Shown piece by piece: positions 21,611 to 32,552 of a DNA stretch of 64,000 nt. The notes below the pieces were generated by a model, which was not told the DNA's origin, searched no databases, and saw only the letters and a list, made by a program, of their open reading frames with translations. Both the position numbers and the translations under genes were made by a program. Origin of the DNA: Atherinomorus stipes (Eukaryota > Chordata > Actinopteri > Atheriniformes > Atherinidae); NCBI GenBank assembly GCA_023101725.1, contig JALJCO010007140.1, positions 1 through 64,000 of the forward strand, read 5' to 3'. How positions within the stretch are numbered: position 1 is the stretch's first letter; each line of letters starts with the position of its first letter.

Positions 21611-22840
21611 AATGCATGAAAATCAATGTTGCTGCCAATTGCTGACTCACCTGAGGGCCTGATAATATTAATTACCAAGTACGTTTTAAAATGTATTTTA
21701 TGGAAATAATTTAGATTTGGTTTTGTTCTTTTCCCTAAATAACTAAATAGTGAAGTTTTTGAGTGTTGTAACTTTTGTGGCTATTAAAATGTTAAAATTC
21801 AAAAATTCTAATTATTCATGATAAGATATTTCAGGCTGAGGTTATTAGGAAAGAACAAGTCATTTGAAGTGGAAAAAATTGCAGAAAAATTAAAAACACA
21901 TTAAAATAAATACTGCCATCAATCAATGAACTATCTGAAGGCCTGATAATATAAATTAGCAAATAACACTTCAAATGGATTTTATGGAAATTATATACTG
22001 TTTTAAGTTTGTCCATAAACAAATGCTTTGGTTTTGTCACCATTGTGACAATCAAAGGGTTGAAAATACATCAAAAGCTATGTGCATATTTTAGGCTAAG
22101 GTTATTTGGAGTGAATGAGCCTTTTAAAGTAGAAATAAATTTTGATATATGATCATTTTATAGCAGTTTTTGCAAATATAGTACAGTGTGGCTTTAGGGA
22201 CAAATGAGTAAGTTCTTATAAAAAACTTACTTTATAAAAAACTTACTTTATAAAAAACTTACTTTATAAAAAACTAAACTTACTAGAAATGCATGAAAAT
22301 CAATACTGCCATCAATCAATGAACCATCTGAAGGCCTTATAATAATAATTAGCAAATAATACTTCAAATGGTATTATGGAAATTATGTAGTATTTTAAAT
22401 TAGTCCTTAAACAAAAGCTGGAATTTTGTCACCAATATGGCAATGAAAGGGTTAAAAATACACATAAATCTATGTTTATATTTTCAGGCTAAGGTTATTT
22501 GGAATGAATGAGTCTTTTAAAGTAGAAAAAAGAACTTAATATATGATTATTTTATAGCAGTTTTCGCAAATATTGCATAGTGTGGCTTTAGGGACAAATG
22601 AGTGAGTTTTTTGTAAATAATAAGACTGGAAAAAACAGAAATGCATGAAAATCACTGTTGCTGTCAATCATTGACCCATCCCGAGTCCTTTTCAAAGCAA
22701 CTGGCAAATTTCACTTCAAATGTTTTTTATGGGAAATACATTTTTTAAAAGTTTTGCTTCAATAAAACATGATGGCATTTTGACAGCACAATGGAAAATA
22801 AAGGGTTACAAAGGCTTAAATCTAATTTCTTTTCATAGCA
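21611..22840. repeat. Four tandem copies of a roughly 280-370-bp AT-rich unit
   Basis: Each copy starts with a phrase like ATGCATGAAAATCAAT(A/G), then CCATCAATCAATGA, CTGAAGGCCT, ATTAGCAAAT, TTATGGAAAT, AGGCTAAGGTTATTTGGA and TGTGGCTTTAGGGACAAATG. Starts lie near 21613, 21900, 22289 and 22641. Copies 2 and 3 are closest to each other. A 16-bp subrepeat (TTATAAAAAACTTAC) is expanded about fourfold at 22216-22275 in copy 2. Confidence 0.85.
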
Positions 22841-22869
22841 CCTGTACAGGTTAAACTGGCATTTTGAAC

Positions 22870-23640
22870 ACAGAAGGGTGTTAAGCATGCCTTTGTGCTT
22901 AATTCATGTTCGAGGCTCAGACACTATACGAAACATGCAAAAGGTTGGGCCTCTGATGGTTTTTGCAACACAATAAGATGCGATGTGACTTGGAACACAC
23001 AGGCCGATCATGAGCGGCTGCAGAGCGGACAAGTTTCTGCGCGAGAGCCGGTGAAAAAGCAGAGCTCATAACTTTCTTTCTGAACATTTGATCTTGAAAA
23101 TTCCAAGCGTGGCTGGTAGCTAGTGTCCAAAATAAGAAGAGCAAAAGGGTTGGAAGCAGGATGAATTCATGTCTGGGACTCAGACACTATTAGAAACCTG
23201 CAAAAAGTTTGGCCTCTGTTGCTTTTTGCAACCGTAGGAGACGCGGTGTGACTTGCAACATTCAGGCCGCTTGTGAGCACCCGTAAAGCGGACAAGTTTC
23301 TGCGCGAGAGCCGGTGAAAAAGCAGAGCTCAGAACTTTCTTTCTGAACATCCGATCTTGAAAATTCCAAATGTAGCTGGTAGCTAGTGTCCAAAATAAGA
23401 AGGGCAAAAGGGTTGGAAGCAGCTCCGGGGTCGTTCCTGGGAAGCAGGAGCGAAACTTCCCCAATCGCAATATCTCGGCGAGAAACGCTTAACGGGGCGT
23501 TTTCAACACAGGAGCGTGTTAACCGTGCCTGAGTGACTTGAATGAGGATGAATTCATGTCTGGGACTCAGACACTATTAGAAACCTGCAAAAGTTGGGCC
23601 TCTGTTGCTTTTTGCAACAAGCTGGTCAAATCGATGCCGC
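22870..23640. repeat. Partial tandem triplication, unit about 260-400 bp
   Basis: CTCAGACACTAT recurs at 22916, 23179 and 23576. It is followed each time by a CCTGCAAAA..TTGGGCCTCTG phrase and, in the first two, by CGGACAAGTTTCTGCGCGAG and GGTTGGAAGCAG. The second copy has about 134 extra bp (GGTCGTTCCTGGGAAGCAGG to AACCGTGCC). Open minus-strand frames in the first two copies encode similar peptides (FSPALAQKLVR). I treat these as duplicated sequence, not a gene. Confidence 0.85.
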
Positions 23641-23819
23641 GGAGACTTCAGGCAGTCATACGAGCCAAGGGGGCAGCCACAAAATACTGAGAAAGTGATG
23701 ATTCTAATTATAATAAAAATTATTCTGATTCAATGAAACGGTTTCTCCATTATTCTAATTCAATAAAACAACAGTGTCACAGTTAAATGGCCTAAATGGG
23801 CCTTTTGGAAAGCTCAGCT

Positions 23820-24600
23820 GAGCAAATTTTTAACAGGTAACGAGTTCTGTGATTAGTCTAACGAGTAGGACAGGTGCGGTGAACACCTGATTTGCTTTCT
23901 GCACAAAAAATGCATTCGAAGAATTTAATGATTGCACTATTTCGAATTATTCTAATTCGTTGACCAGCACCTGTAATCATCTGTCTCCCAAGCCTTACTC
24001 TAATTGCGGGTTCCGATTCTGTAAAATGATCAAAAATGGGATAACTGAAATTAAATCCGGTAATAGAAAGTCCAATAATCAGAGAAAATCCAACAATTCC
24101 TAAATTAATCAGAATAATCTCATCATAATCCAACATCCTATCTTCTCCATTCTGTGTAAAATGTCTCACAAATCAATCGTAATTATCTCTCAATCTACCT
24201 TTAAATGTTGAAAGTCCTTTGGAAACTCAAAGCTGATAACCTGTTAAAAATTTAGGAGAGTGGTCCAGAGTCAGATCCCGTGCGCTCGAGTTGTACTCTA
24301 AAATCCACTCGGTGTACCCCAGTGTCAGCTGTTCTGGCCCCTTCGTCCTTAGGGGCTAAGCTGCCACTGTCAGAGGCACAAGGCCAATGCTATCAGTCCA
24401 GAAGCTAAAATCCTTTTCAGTTGAAAGTTGGCTGAGATTACGTCCAGATCTGGTGTTAAAAGTCCAACTGAAAAATAAGCCTTCTGTCCGATTCCTTTGA
24501 TGTGAAGGACGCATCTTGCCTCCTTCAGATCCATAGAGACGTAATGCTATTATTACGGTTTACAGGCACCTTTATAATCTTTGTTCGGGGGAGATCACAA
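23820..24600 (-). mobile_element. LTR-like element copy (-), unclassified
   Basis: This is the reverse-oriented homologue of 18060-18720. Upstream on the minus strand, ATTATAAAGG at about 24568-24577 looks like a TATA box some 45 bp before the MDLKEARCVL start (about 24532). The LTPDLDVISAN peptide follows, then frameshifts, then the membrane ORF. The promoter-like box directly before the shared ORF supports an LTR or promoter-containing unit. Confidence 0.45.
23858..24169 (-). CDS. 103-residue ORF with one transmembrane segment (unknown)
   Basis: After a charged start (MRHFTQNGEDRMLDYDE) comes a hydrophobic stretch of about 23 residues (ILINLGIVGFSLIIGLSITG), then FSYPIFDHFTESEPAIRVR. GFSLI.G..I.G..YSYPIF is conserved in the + strand copy near 18580-18660 despite much DNA divergence around it. 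N-terminal membrane segments of this kind occur in leader peptides of some retroviral envelopes and in LTR-encoded accessory proteins, but no motif here proves either. Confidence 0.4.
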   Translation of the reverse strand: MRHFTQNGEDRMLDYDEIILINLGIVGFSLIIGLSITGFNFSYPIFDHFTESEPAIRVRLGRQMITGAGQRIRIIRNSAIIKFFECIFCAESKSGVHRTCPTR

Positions 24601-24754
24601 GGTCAGGTCTGGCTCGTTTGATTGGCCCAGAACAAAGGTTCATGTGTTGGATTCTGATGATGACCTCATGTCGTGTTGTTTACTGCCTTGTATTAAGATG
24701 AGCTCATCCTCAGATGACGGTCATACTGTTGTCTGGAGCTGCCAAAAGTTAGGG

Positions 24755-24905
24755 GCTCCAAGTTCCTCTTTCTTCGGCGCTGCAGAGAGCCAGGGACTGT
24801 CCGAGTTCCTCTTTCTTTGGCGCTGCAGAGAGCCAGGGACTGTCCGAGTTCCTCTTTCTTTGGCGCTGCAGAGAGCCAGGGACTGTCCGAGTTCCTCTTT
24901 CTGCT
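24755..24905. repeat. 43-bp tandem repeat, about 3.3 copies
   Basis: GAGTTCCTCTTTCTTTGGCG plus CTGCAGAGAGCCAGGGACTG repeats with a 43-bp period (CCGAG at 24801, 24844, 24887). It interrupts the LTR-like sequence. Confidence 0.95.
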
Positions 24906-25526
24906 GGCTACTTCCCTTTTTCAACCGGCTCGAACTGGTAGCTGTGTTGTTTGTTCAAATCTGACCTGGGGTCATGCTGAGAGCTCAGTTACTCTGACTT
25001 TTCATTCTTCTTACATTTTAGACAATTGATTACATTCATCACACATCATTTATCATTATTTCAATCACATACTGCTATGATCTGCTCCAATACTCTCCTT
25101 GTACGAACTCATTCGCAGGGCGGAGTTAGGAACTTAAAACCAGCTTTCTCTTTAGCAGTTTCCTTCACTCTGACTTTACATACGTCAGTAACTTCCTTTG
25201 ATTAATAATCATCAGTTACATGTTTCTACTCATTCGTTATACAGTATTGTTGTACACAATGATGTATTTAGTACATTTCTGTGATTTATAACTCATTTTC
25301 TTATGCTTAATCTGCCATCAAAGTCTCTGCTGGCCTGTAGGTCAGAGGTCTAATTTGTCTACCTCTGCTGGCTTGTGGGGGGGCCGGCTCCTGTAGACCT
25401 CAGATTTGAGCTCCGTTGACAATATGTAGCATTAAGTCGCGTTAGATCTCTATCAGGCCTCATTATTCAAGAGTTTGACGAAAAGCGTATATATTGTAAG
25501 ATGACGTAAAAGAAGCCATAGACAAA
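24906..25526. other. Probable upstream part of the minus-strand LTR-like copy
   Basis: AT-rich, no ORF. It shares only short phrases with the + copy (for example GAGCTCATC), so the assignment is tentative. Confidence 0.3.
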
Positions 25527-26220
25527 ATGACCCCGTTTTTGGGTGAACTTTCACCACAGCACTTATTTAGTGGATGCAAATTCAGTGTATTTGTGATGAA
25601 TGTGCCGAGCTTGGCTCAACATGTATTTGACTTGGCGTCATGTACACAGCATTTGCAGCTTAACTGTGTTGCTGTTACAGAAACATGGCTGCCTGCGACT
25701 GCATCCTTAGAATCTGTGCAGATAGCACGTCACAGTTTTTACAACTGTCCACGAAGTTCGTCGTACAGTCGTAGTCATCCGGTGTGGAGGGAATTTAAAA
25801 ACAAACAGCATGGTGGTGTTGGCATGTATTGTGCAGATAGTGTGGCCTGTAACATTTTAAATGTACCACATGTAGATGTAGAATGTTCAGAGTACAAGTT
25901 TGTTAGTTATAGCATAGTGGTGGCAGTTATTTATCGACCACCATCTTATCCTGTTTCCTTGTTTACAGATAATATAGGTAGGTTACTTGATTGACTTGAT
26001 CAACTAGGTAATACAGTTGCTGTTCTAGGAGATTTTAATGATGACATTTTAAAATCTTCAGCTATCTCCAAATTTATCACAGATAGAGGGTATAGTCAGT
26101 GAGAGAACCCACAACAGAACAGGGGACATTAATTGATATTGTAAAGACATCACAATATGAGATTGAGGCAACGGTCATGCCAATGTATTTTAGTGATCAT
26201 GAGGCTGTGATTTGTACTTT
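25527..26220 (+). pseudogene. Orphan AP-endonuclease domain (LINE- or Helentron-derived)
   Basis: The first 155 codons encode an APE-like endonuclease. VAVTETWLP is the catalytic glutamate motif, GGVGMYCAD a core strand, and VVAVIYRPPSYP the asparagine/tyrosine-type loop motif. Just after a stop at 25994 the homology goes on: VAVLGDFNDDI (about 26010), then a segment ending YFSDHEAVICTFT (about 26190), the terminal SDH motif. It is therefore a whole domain broken by one stop and one frameshift. No reverse transcriptase follows. Fish Helentrons (Helitron-like elements) carry just such a C-terminal endonuclease, so this may be the 3' end of one. A 3'-truncated LINE is the alternative. Confidence 0.7.
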
Positions 26221-26856
26221 TACGTAGATTATATTCAACACCAGAAAAGAGCCAGATTATTTGGTGATTGCAGAATGCTTTAATGTTTAGAGGTGTAGAT
26301 TGTTTTTAAATTTTTGACAGTATTAGCAGAACACTTTATTTCATAGGAGGTAATGTTTTTAGATCTGTGTATAAAGTCTTCAAAAACACACCACAACAAT
26401 TTTGAATAGAAATGAAGATGTAGTTTTAAGTTGTGTTTTATTTTGTGCAGTGTGATTTTTTTCCCTTCCCAGTCATAATTGTAAATAGTTACATTTTAAT
26501 ATTAATTATTGTTCATCATTTATTTGGAGGGGGTGGGTAGTATTAGCAGTTTTGACTTATGTGCATGCAATGTTGTTGATTTTTTAAAAAAGTTTTGAAA
26601 AGGTTTCGTTTCCTGCATTAAGACAGCTTTTAAAAAGGAAAAACTGTTGAAATTTGTATCAAATGAATTTTAATAGAAATAATTTAATAAATAATAATAA
26701 TAATAATAAATATTTAAAAAACAAGAACAACAAAATTGACTTAATGTGAATTAATCTAAAATGCTAGCACAAATGCTGTTCTTGATGCAGGTTTTGCTTT
26801 ACCTAGTCATGTCTTGCAAAATAAGCAAAAGGCACTGGTATGGTACTCTCAGTATA
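26221..26856. other. AT-rich non-coding sequence after the endonuclease
   Basis: Contains an (AAT)n run at about 26691-26712 and no ORF. It could be the 3' untranslated end of the element at 25527. Confidence 0.35.
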
Positions 26857-27978
26857 GGGGATTATCACGCTTACCGGAAGTTCCCGGATTTTGACACTTC
26901 CTCTTCCGGGCCATGTTAACAACAGCCGTTCCTGCTCTGTTATACTGTTTAAATCGGATAAACTCCAAACATATTTAAGTTTTCATTCTAGACTGAAGTG
27001 ATACTGGATCAAAAGCTGGATCAAAGCGATCGATTCGCCGCGGTGAAGGGCCGAACTTTATAATAAAACACACGTTTGTTTGTCGCCGATGGGGCACAAC
27101 ACCGGCACTTCACAGCATGCTAGCATTAGCCAGCTAGCGTTTACTGACGTGCTTAACTTTGTGCGTCTTAAAACACACAAACATCTGAAAATCGGGTCTG
27201 TACCCCCCCGTTTCCAGTGGAACAACTGGGGACTGCCAAGAAAGGAGACGCTTTCAGATGCTTGTGTGTTTTCAGCCGCACAAAGTTAGGCATGTTATCA
27301 AGCTGGCTAATGCTAACCTGCTAACAGCAGTCCGCCAGCTACTACTCTGTTATTTGTTAATCGGATAAACGCCAATGCCAAGTTTTCGTTCCAGACTGAA
27401 GTGATGCTAATGAAAAAGTGGATTAAAACGACCGATTCGCCGCGGTGAAGGACCGAACTTTATAATAAAACGACACACGTTTGTTTGTGGCCGGCAGACT
27501 GCGCAGTCATGTTAGCAGGCTAGCATTAGCCAGCTCGATAACGTGCCTAACTTTGTGCGGCTGAAAACACACAATCATCTGAAAGCGTCTCCTTTCTTTG
27601 CTGTCCCCAGTTGTTCCACTGGAAACGGGGGGTACAGACCTGATTTTCAGATGTTTGTGTGTTTTAAGACGCACAATGTTAAGCACGTCAGTAAACGCTA
27701 GCTGGCTAATGCTAGCATGCTGTGAAGTGCCGGTGTTGTGCCCCACTGGCTACAAACAAACGTGTGTTTTATTATAAAGTTCGGCCCTTCACCGCGGCGA
27801 ATCGATCGCTTTGATTCACATCTTCCTTAGTATCACTTCAGTCTAGAATGAAAACTTAAGTATGTTTGGAGTTTATCCGATTTAAACAGTATAACAGAGC
27901 AGGAACGGCTGTCGTTAACATGGCCCGGAAGAGGAAGTGTCCAAAATCTTGGAACTTCCGGTAAGCGTGATAATCCCC
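26857..27978. mobile_element. Nested palindromic (foldback) DNA element, TA target
   Basis: The two ends are perfect inverted repeats for 28 bp (starting GGGGATTATCACGCTTACCG) and stay near-identical for about 250 bp. TA flanks both sides (26855-26856, 27979-27980). Inside each half is a second inverted pair: 27116-27190 with 27255-27325, and 27510-27585 with 27645-27725. The centre (27340-27500) is a third, direct copy of the outer arm (GATTCGCCGCGGTGAAGG, TTTATAATAAAAC). The structure fits two foldback elements fused or recombined. Peptides read from the arms are palindrome artefacts. Confidence 0.88.
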
Positions 27979-28116
27979 TATTGGGATGCGGTGCCCTGCT
28001 TGAAGCATTTGACAATGAATCCAATTAAACATTTGGTGCATTGATGAAGGTTTCAATTAATAACCAGTAAATAGTGATGCACATTTTGTTATCACCATCT
28101 TTTTTAATCTCCCATG

Positions 28117-28920
28117 TAGGGCTGGGTACATTTCCAAAATCGATTCGATTTCAATTCATAAGGTTCTGAATTGATTAATTGCGATTTGACTAAATTCAAT
28201 TGGATCTGCTCTTAAATGAGGACAATGGCTCACCAGGGTTGCAAAATACATATGCACTTTATCTTTTTTTTTTTCAACATAAAAAGCACATAGTGCAACC
28301 ACAGTGCAGATTTGTTAATTTGACAGTTTAAGCTTGAGTTGTAAACAAAACACAAGTCTTTAAGTGCAATCTTTGCATTAAAAATAAATTGCAAGTGAAA
28401 ATGTACTTGAACTACAACATTCCATCACTGCAAACTGAATTGAGGCATCTTTTATAAGTGCAAAAATGATGTTCAACAAATATTAAACTGTTGTAAACTT
28501 AGACTGTCAAGTCCTACTCTGACTTTTTCACTTCTCGCTAATTTTGAGATTCTTGTGCAGGAAAAGAAGCTCATTGACATGATCTGCTGTTAGATAGCTC
28601 CTTTTTGCAGTGACAGTATCACCTGCAGTTGAAAACACTCTCTCTGATTCAATACTTGTCCCTGGAACACAAAGGCATTGCTTCGCAAGGCGAGCAAACA
28701 GCGGATACGCCCTTCCATTTGACCTTCACCATGTCAGAGGACTTTCATTCAACCCAGCAGGATTTTCTGCCCTGTATCTTCTGATTTCTTCTTCAGCCCT
28801 TATTGCTGTATTTATTTGTCCATCCTTGACTGTCCCAAGTAGAGACACCAAGGTGCTGGCTTTCTTTGGCTTCTTGGACGTAATTTCTTCTGCCATCTCA
28901 TCAGCTCCTTCATCAGGATC
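28117..28920 (-). mobile_element. hAT (Ac-type) transposon, 3' part
   Basis: The left border TAGGGCTGGGTACA is a typical hAT terminus read outward, and the interior includes AT-rich 3' untranslated sequence to about 28527. The transposase C-terminus occupies 28528-28920. The element is cut off at about 28935, next to a C7/A8 tract, and no right terminal repeat was found. Confidence 0.8.
28528..28920 (-). pseudogene. hAT transposase, C-terminal dimerisation domain
   Basis: The minus-strand frame reads EEEIRRYRAENPAG, then a premature TGA, then YPLFARLAKQCLCVPGTSIE, SERVFSTAGD and LLFLHKNLKI before its natural stop. SERVFS.AG and the LLFLHKNL ending are hallmarks of the hAT C-terminal dimerisation region of Ac/ZBED-like transposases. 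The premature stop replaces what is normally a tryptophan codon. The catalytic N-terminal parts are absent. Confidence 0.88.
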
Positions 28921-29069
28921 AGTTTTGTGCTATTGAATAACCCCCCCAAAAAAAACAAAACAAAAAGAACAAAAACAGTTAAAGGACGAATGAAAAGATC
29001 TGAAATTATTTTTGAACACCATTTGTTATGTAATATTCATTCTTTGATTTACTCCCAGCTATTATCATG

Positions 29070-29130
29070 CCTGATGATAGCTGGGATAGGCTCCAACAAC
29101 CCTGAACTGGATAAGCGGTACAGCAAATGA
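29070..29130 (+). mobile_element. LINE/SINE 3' fragment (GCTGGGATAGGCTCC type)
   Basis: GCTGGGATAGGCTCCAACAA, CCCTGAACTGGATAAGCGG and TACAGCAAATGA match the tail shared by many fish LINE and SINE families. Only about 60 bp is present. Confidence 0.6.
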
Positions 29131-29199
29131 CTGAAGACCTGCATCATAGCAGTCAACTTTGATTTGAGTACAATCACATCCGTAATAGGAGCTTATTCA

Positions 29200-30770
29200 A
29201 ATATGACATTCAGTTAGCAAGTTTGAATAGAGTTGTTGTTCTTACTCATTTTGTAATGCAGTGGACTGTTTGGAATTTCAATTACCTCCCAAAAATATAT
29301 GTATTTTGGTGGCTGTACAATTTGTGATTTCTGATAAGTTAATTCAAATGTGACAAAAAAAGGAAAAAATGAGCTCAAAACTGATACTTTCAAAATTTCA
29401 AAATGGCCAGCATCCTGTTGGATTTGTCCAAATGGTCCAAGAGGCTTAGCATGTTCTACCTCTGTGCCCAATTTCATGCTTGTTGGTCATTGTGGTGGAT
29501 GGGGCTAATCATTTGAAGATTTCTCGGGGGCGCTATAAAACCATTTTTTAGCTTCTGCAAAAAAATCTCCACATGAATGAGTTGTTGCGCAGGCCATTAT
29601 CATCTGTAGCAAATGTGGTGTAGATAAGCTCTTTGTGTAATTTCCATGTACTTCCTGTTTCCATAGCATTGGGCTCATATTCGCCATGATTATGTTTGGC
29701 GTACCCAGTTGAGTTTTTTTACTGTGGCATCATGGAAGTGTTTGACATGTTGTGAGGCACTTTCGAATGCATTGGTGTCATCACTGAAGTTCGGGACCCC
29801 AGGGACTGAAAAGTAACACTTCCTGTTTCCAGGGGGTGGGGCTAAGGCAAAAACCGGAAATGGTCATATAGGTGCATTCAGCATCTGAACAGCATACGTA
29901 GCAATTTTGGAGGAGATAACTGGTTTTATGCCAGTTATCAGTTTCGTGTTTCATGGCGAAAAGGCCAACTTTGAGGCTCCACCCCCGCCACACGCTTCCA
30001 GAATTCTAAATGTTGAGAAATCTCACAAGCATTGTGAACACACAGAAACTATTATGGTGTCTGTACTATTTGTGGTTTCTGACGAGTTAGCGCAAATGCA
30101 ACATCAAGAAATCGTCCAAAAAGGGCCGAAAAATGACAATTTTTTTCAATATGGCCGACTTCCTGTCAGATTCATCCAAATGGTCCAAGAGGGTTTTTTG
30201 TAGGAACTGAAAGGTTCTACCTCTGTGCCAAATTTCATGCATGTGGGTCATTCTGGTGGGCGGGGCTAATTATTTGAATATTTGCAGGGGACGCTATCGA
30301 GCAGTTTTTGAATTTATCCAAAATATCTCCACGTGAATCAGTTCATAGGATGACCATCATCATCTGTAGCAAGGTTGGTGGAGATCGGCCGTTTATTTTT
30401 GTCATTTTTATGTACTTCCTGTTTCCATGGCGTTGGCCTCACATTCTCCATGTTTACGTTTGGCGTATCGACTTGAGTTTTTTACTGTGGCATCATGGAA
30501 GGATTTGACATATTGTGGAGCAGTTTCAAATCCATCGGATTAATCATTGACGTTCTGAACCCCAGACACTGAAAGTTAACACTTTCTGTCCCCAGGGGCG
30601 GAGCTAAGGTGAAAACCAGAAATGGTCATATGGGTGTGTTCAGCATCCAACCGACATCATACCTAGCAATTTTGGTTAAATATCTGTTTGTGTGCCAGAG
30701 TTATATCAGTTTTGTGTTTCATGGCGAGAAGGCCAACTTTGAGGCTTCTCAGGGGTTTAATAGGAACGTA
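29200..30770 (+). repeat. Array of about 770-bp monomers, left block (about 2 copies)
   Basis: Two diverged copies (about 29225-29990 and 29990-30750) share, in order, GGCCGACTTCCTG-like, CCAAATTTCATGC, GGGGGCGCTATAGAGCC, CATCATCTGTAGCAA, CATGTACTTCCTG, TTACGTTTGGCGTATCGACT, GAAGTTCTGGACCCCAG, ACCGGAAATGGTCATATAGG and ATGGCGAGAAGGCCAACTTT. The array is interrupted at 30779 and resumes at about 36110 and 43943. Confidence 0.85.
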
Positions 30771-31005
30771 AATGATTAGCCGTTTCTCAATATGCGTTCT
30801 TCTCCGTTCTTGTGTTCTTGTGTACTTGAGAAACGTCATCAATGACAGTCCAAGTACTGTTCCAATTAAAAGTCCGCATCTCGCCAAGTACACTCAAATA
30901 CCCGGATGTGTTCTTGCCCCGCCCTTTTTTATCGAGGATGCATCCGGTGGTGACTTGTGTGGACTTTGGGCGGCCTCCTATCCCAGAATGCATTTCGTAT
31001 CAACA

Positions 31006-32552
31006 ATGGCAGAGGAGAGGACCCACAACTGTAAGTTGAGTGTCGAAATACTAATGTTTTAGTATCACGAAATACAATTTAAGATTGATTTTACGTGAAA
31101 AAGTGAACGTTAAAACTATAAATCTGCGGCTGGTTAATGATGATAGCGGATTGTTTAAAATTTGTTCCGAAGTTTTCGGAGATGTGCCAACCTACTAACG
31201 GGATAGCATAGCTTGCCAGCTAGCAAGAGGACTGATTGGTTAGCATTCACGTTACCCCGCTAAAGCATTGAAAATAATTAAAATTAAGTTTTTTTTGTTT
31301 TGTTTTGTTTTTTTAAAGAAGAAAAAAAAGTAAAATTTGCCACTGTCTCCGATATCTGTGTGTTCTGGGAAACTAATGCATTATTTGTGCCCGGTGTGGC
31401 ACCCAGGCTAAGCACCGCGGCCCCTGAGCAAGCACCATTCGCTTCCCGGGCGCTGGTACGTGGCAGCCCATCGCTCTCTGATCGTTGTTGTTTTGATTGT
31501 TCATCCAGAGATGGGTTTGCGGACTTTATTAAGCGCTACCAGCGATTAAGAAAGTAGAAAGAATAACCGGGCAAATTGCTTTGGCTTGTGGTAAAATTAA
31601 GGGTAATACATTTTTAATATTTTTTACCAGAGTATTATCTTTGTGCTGTCGAACAAATGTATGTTGTGTAGTCAATTTACATGCTGCATAAGCCTTCTAT
31701 ACTTGCTGTCATTGTGCATTCAAACTAACATTGGCAATATTTCAATTGAGGGACAACCGAGGAAACCCGGGCCTTAATTGGGTGGAGGGCAGCCAACGAG
31801 GCCCTTTTCACGGGGAGGAGGAACTCCGCGAAGTCTGGATGGGAGTGAGTATTGATTTTGAGTGCTGAACATTGCTTGTATGGCTGGGTGAGGATTAAGG
31901 TCAGATTTGTACTGTTTAAGATTTTATTGAAGAAGTGTGTCACCTCATTTATTCCTGTATTTGTTTTTCCCAGGGATTTTGTGACCACTTCAGGCATGGC
32001 CATAACGGCCAAACAAGCCAAAAAGAAGTGGAATAACCTTAAAGACAAATACAAGGTGATATGTCTGTTCTTCTGCTTGGTATTAAACTAAGGGGCTTGT
32101 CAGAGACTTGGCTGTAGTTTGCTAGGGCAGTCAGTTTTACAATATATTTAATGACCTATTTTCAGGAGCTAAGAGATCCACCCACGGGCAAAGGGGTAGA
32201 GGCTGGGAGTGTGACCGCTGCCACCTGGCAGTGGTATGCCGACATGGATGCTGCACTCCAGGGGCAGCACTCCATCACTCCGCCCCTGGTTGTGGCAGCA
32301 AATGTCACTGCCACTACAGGTGGTGTGGTGTGCACTCCTGGCCCTACCCCTTCTGCAGGAGAGGCTGTGGCCGGCCCGAGCAGGAAGAGGAAGAGGGAGG
32401 ATGACCTCCTTCAGTTTCTAAAGGAGCAGGCAGAGAGGGAAGAAGAGAGGGAAAGGCAGGCGCTGGCCAGAGAGGAGGAAAGAGAGAGGGCAGCAACGGC
32501 GAGGGCAGAGCGTTACCTGTCTTTGTTTGAAAATCTCGTTAATAAGTTTTGA
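31006..32552 (+). CDS. Harbinger Myb/SANT-like DNA-binding protein (4 exons)
   Basis: Predicted exons are 31006-31030, 31751-31844, 31974-32055 and 32166-32552, giving 195 residues. All introns are GT-AG and the phases join cleanly (AACT|GG gives tryptophan, GA|G gives glutamate, AAG|GAG phase 0). The joined N-terminus reads MAEERTHNWTTEETRALIGW, a SANT/Myb-like trihelix start. AKSGWEDFVTTSG and KKKWNNLKDKYKELRDP follow. The C-terminus is a highly charged coiled coil (EQAEREEERERQALAREEER) ending LSLFENLVNKF. In Harbinger systems this partner helps carry the transposase to the nucleus and the element ends. Exon 1 is short and could be mis-set; the rest is firm. Confidence 0.85.

Noticed and set aside
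27080..27746. Matching peptides starting MGHNTGTSQHASISQLAF on both strands
   Set aside because: They are the two arms of the foldback palindrome read on opposite strands, so similarity is automatic.
31300..31557. 85-codon plus-strand frame (FATVSDICVFWETNALFVPG) as a Harbinger exon
   Set aside because: It lies in intron 1 of the Myb-like gene; joining 31030 to 31751 gives the expected SANT start without it, and no domain is recognisable.
31725..32054. Minus-strand frame opposite the Myb-like gene
   Set aside because: It is antisense to well-supported exons 2 and 3 and has no family resemblance.
32151..32165. ATG at 32151 as an independent start for the coiled-coil protein
   Set aside because: It lies in intron sequence just before the TTTTCAG acceptor at 32165; splicing from exon 3 restores KDKYKELRDP.
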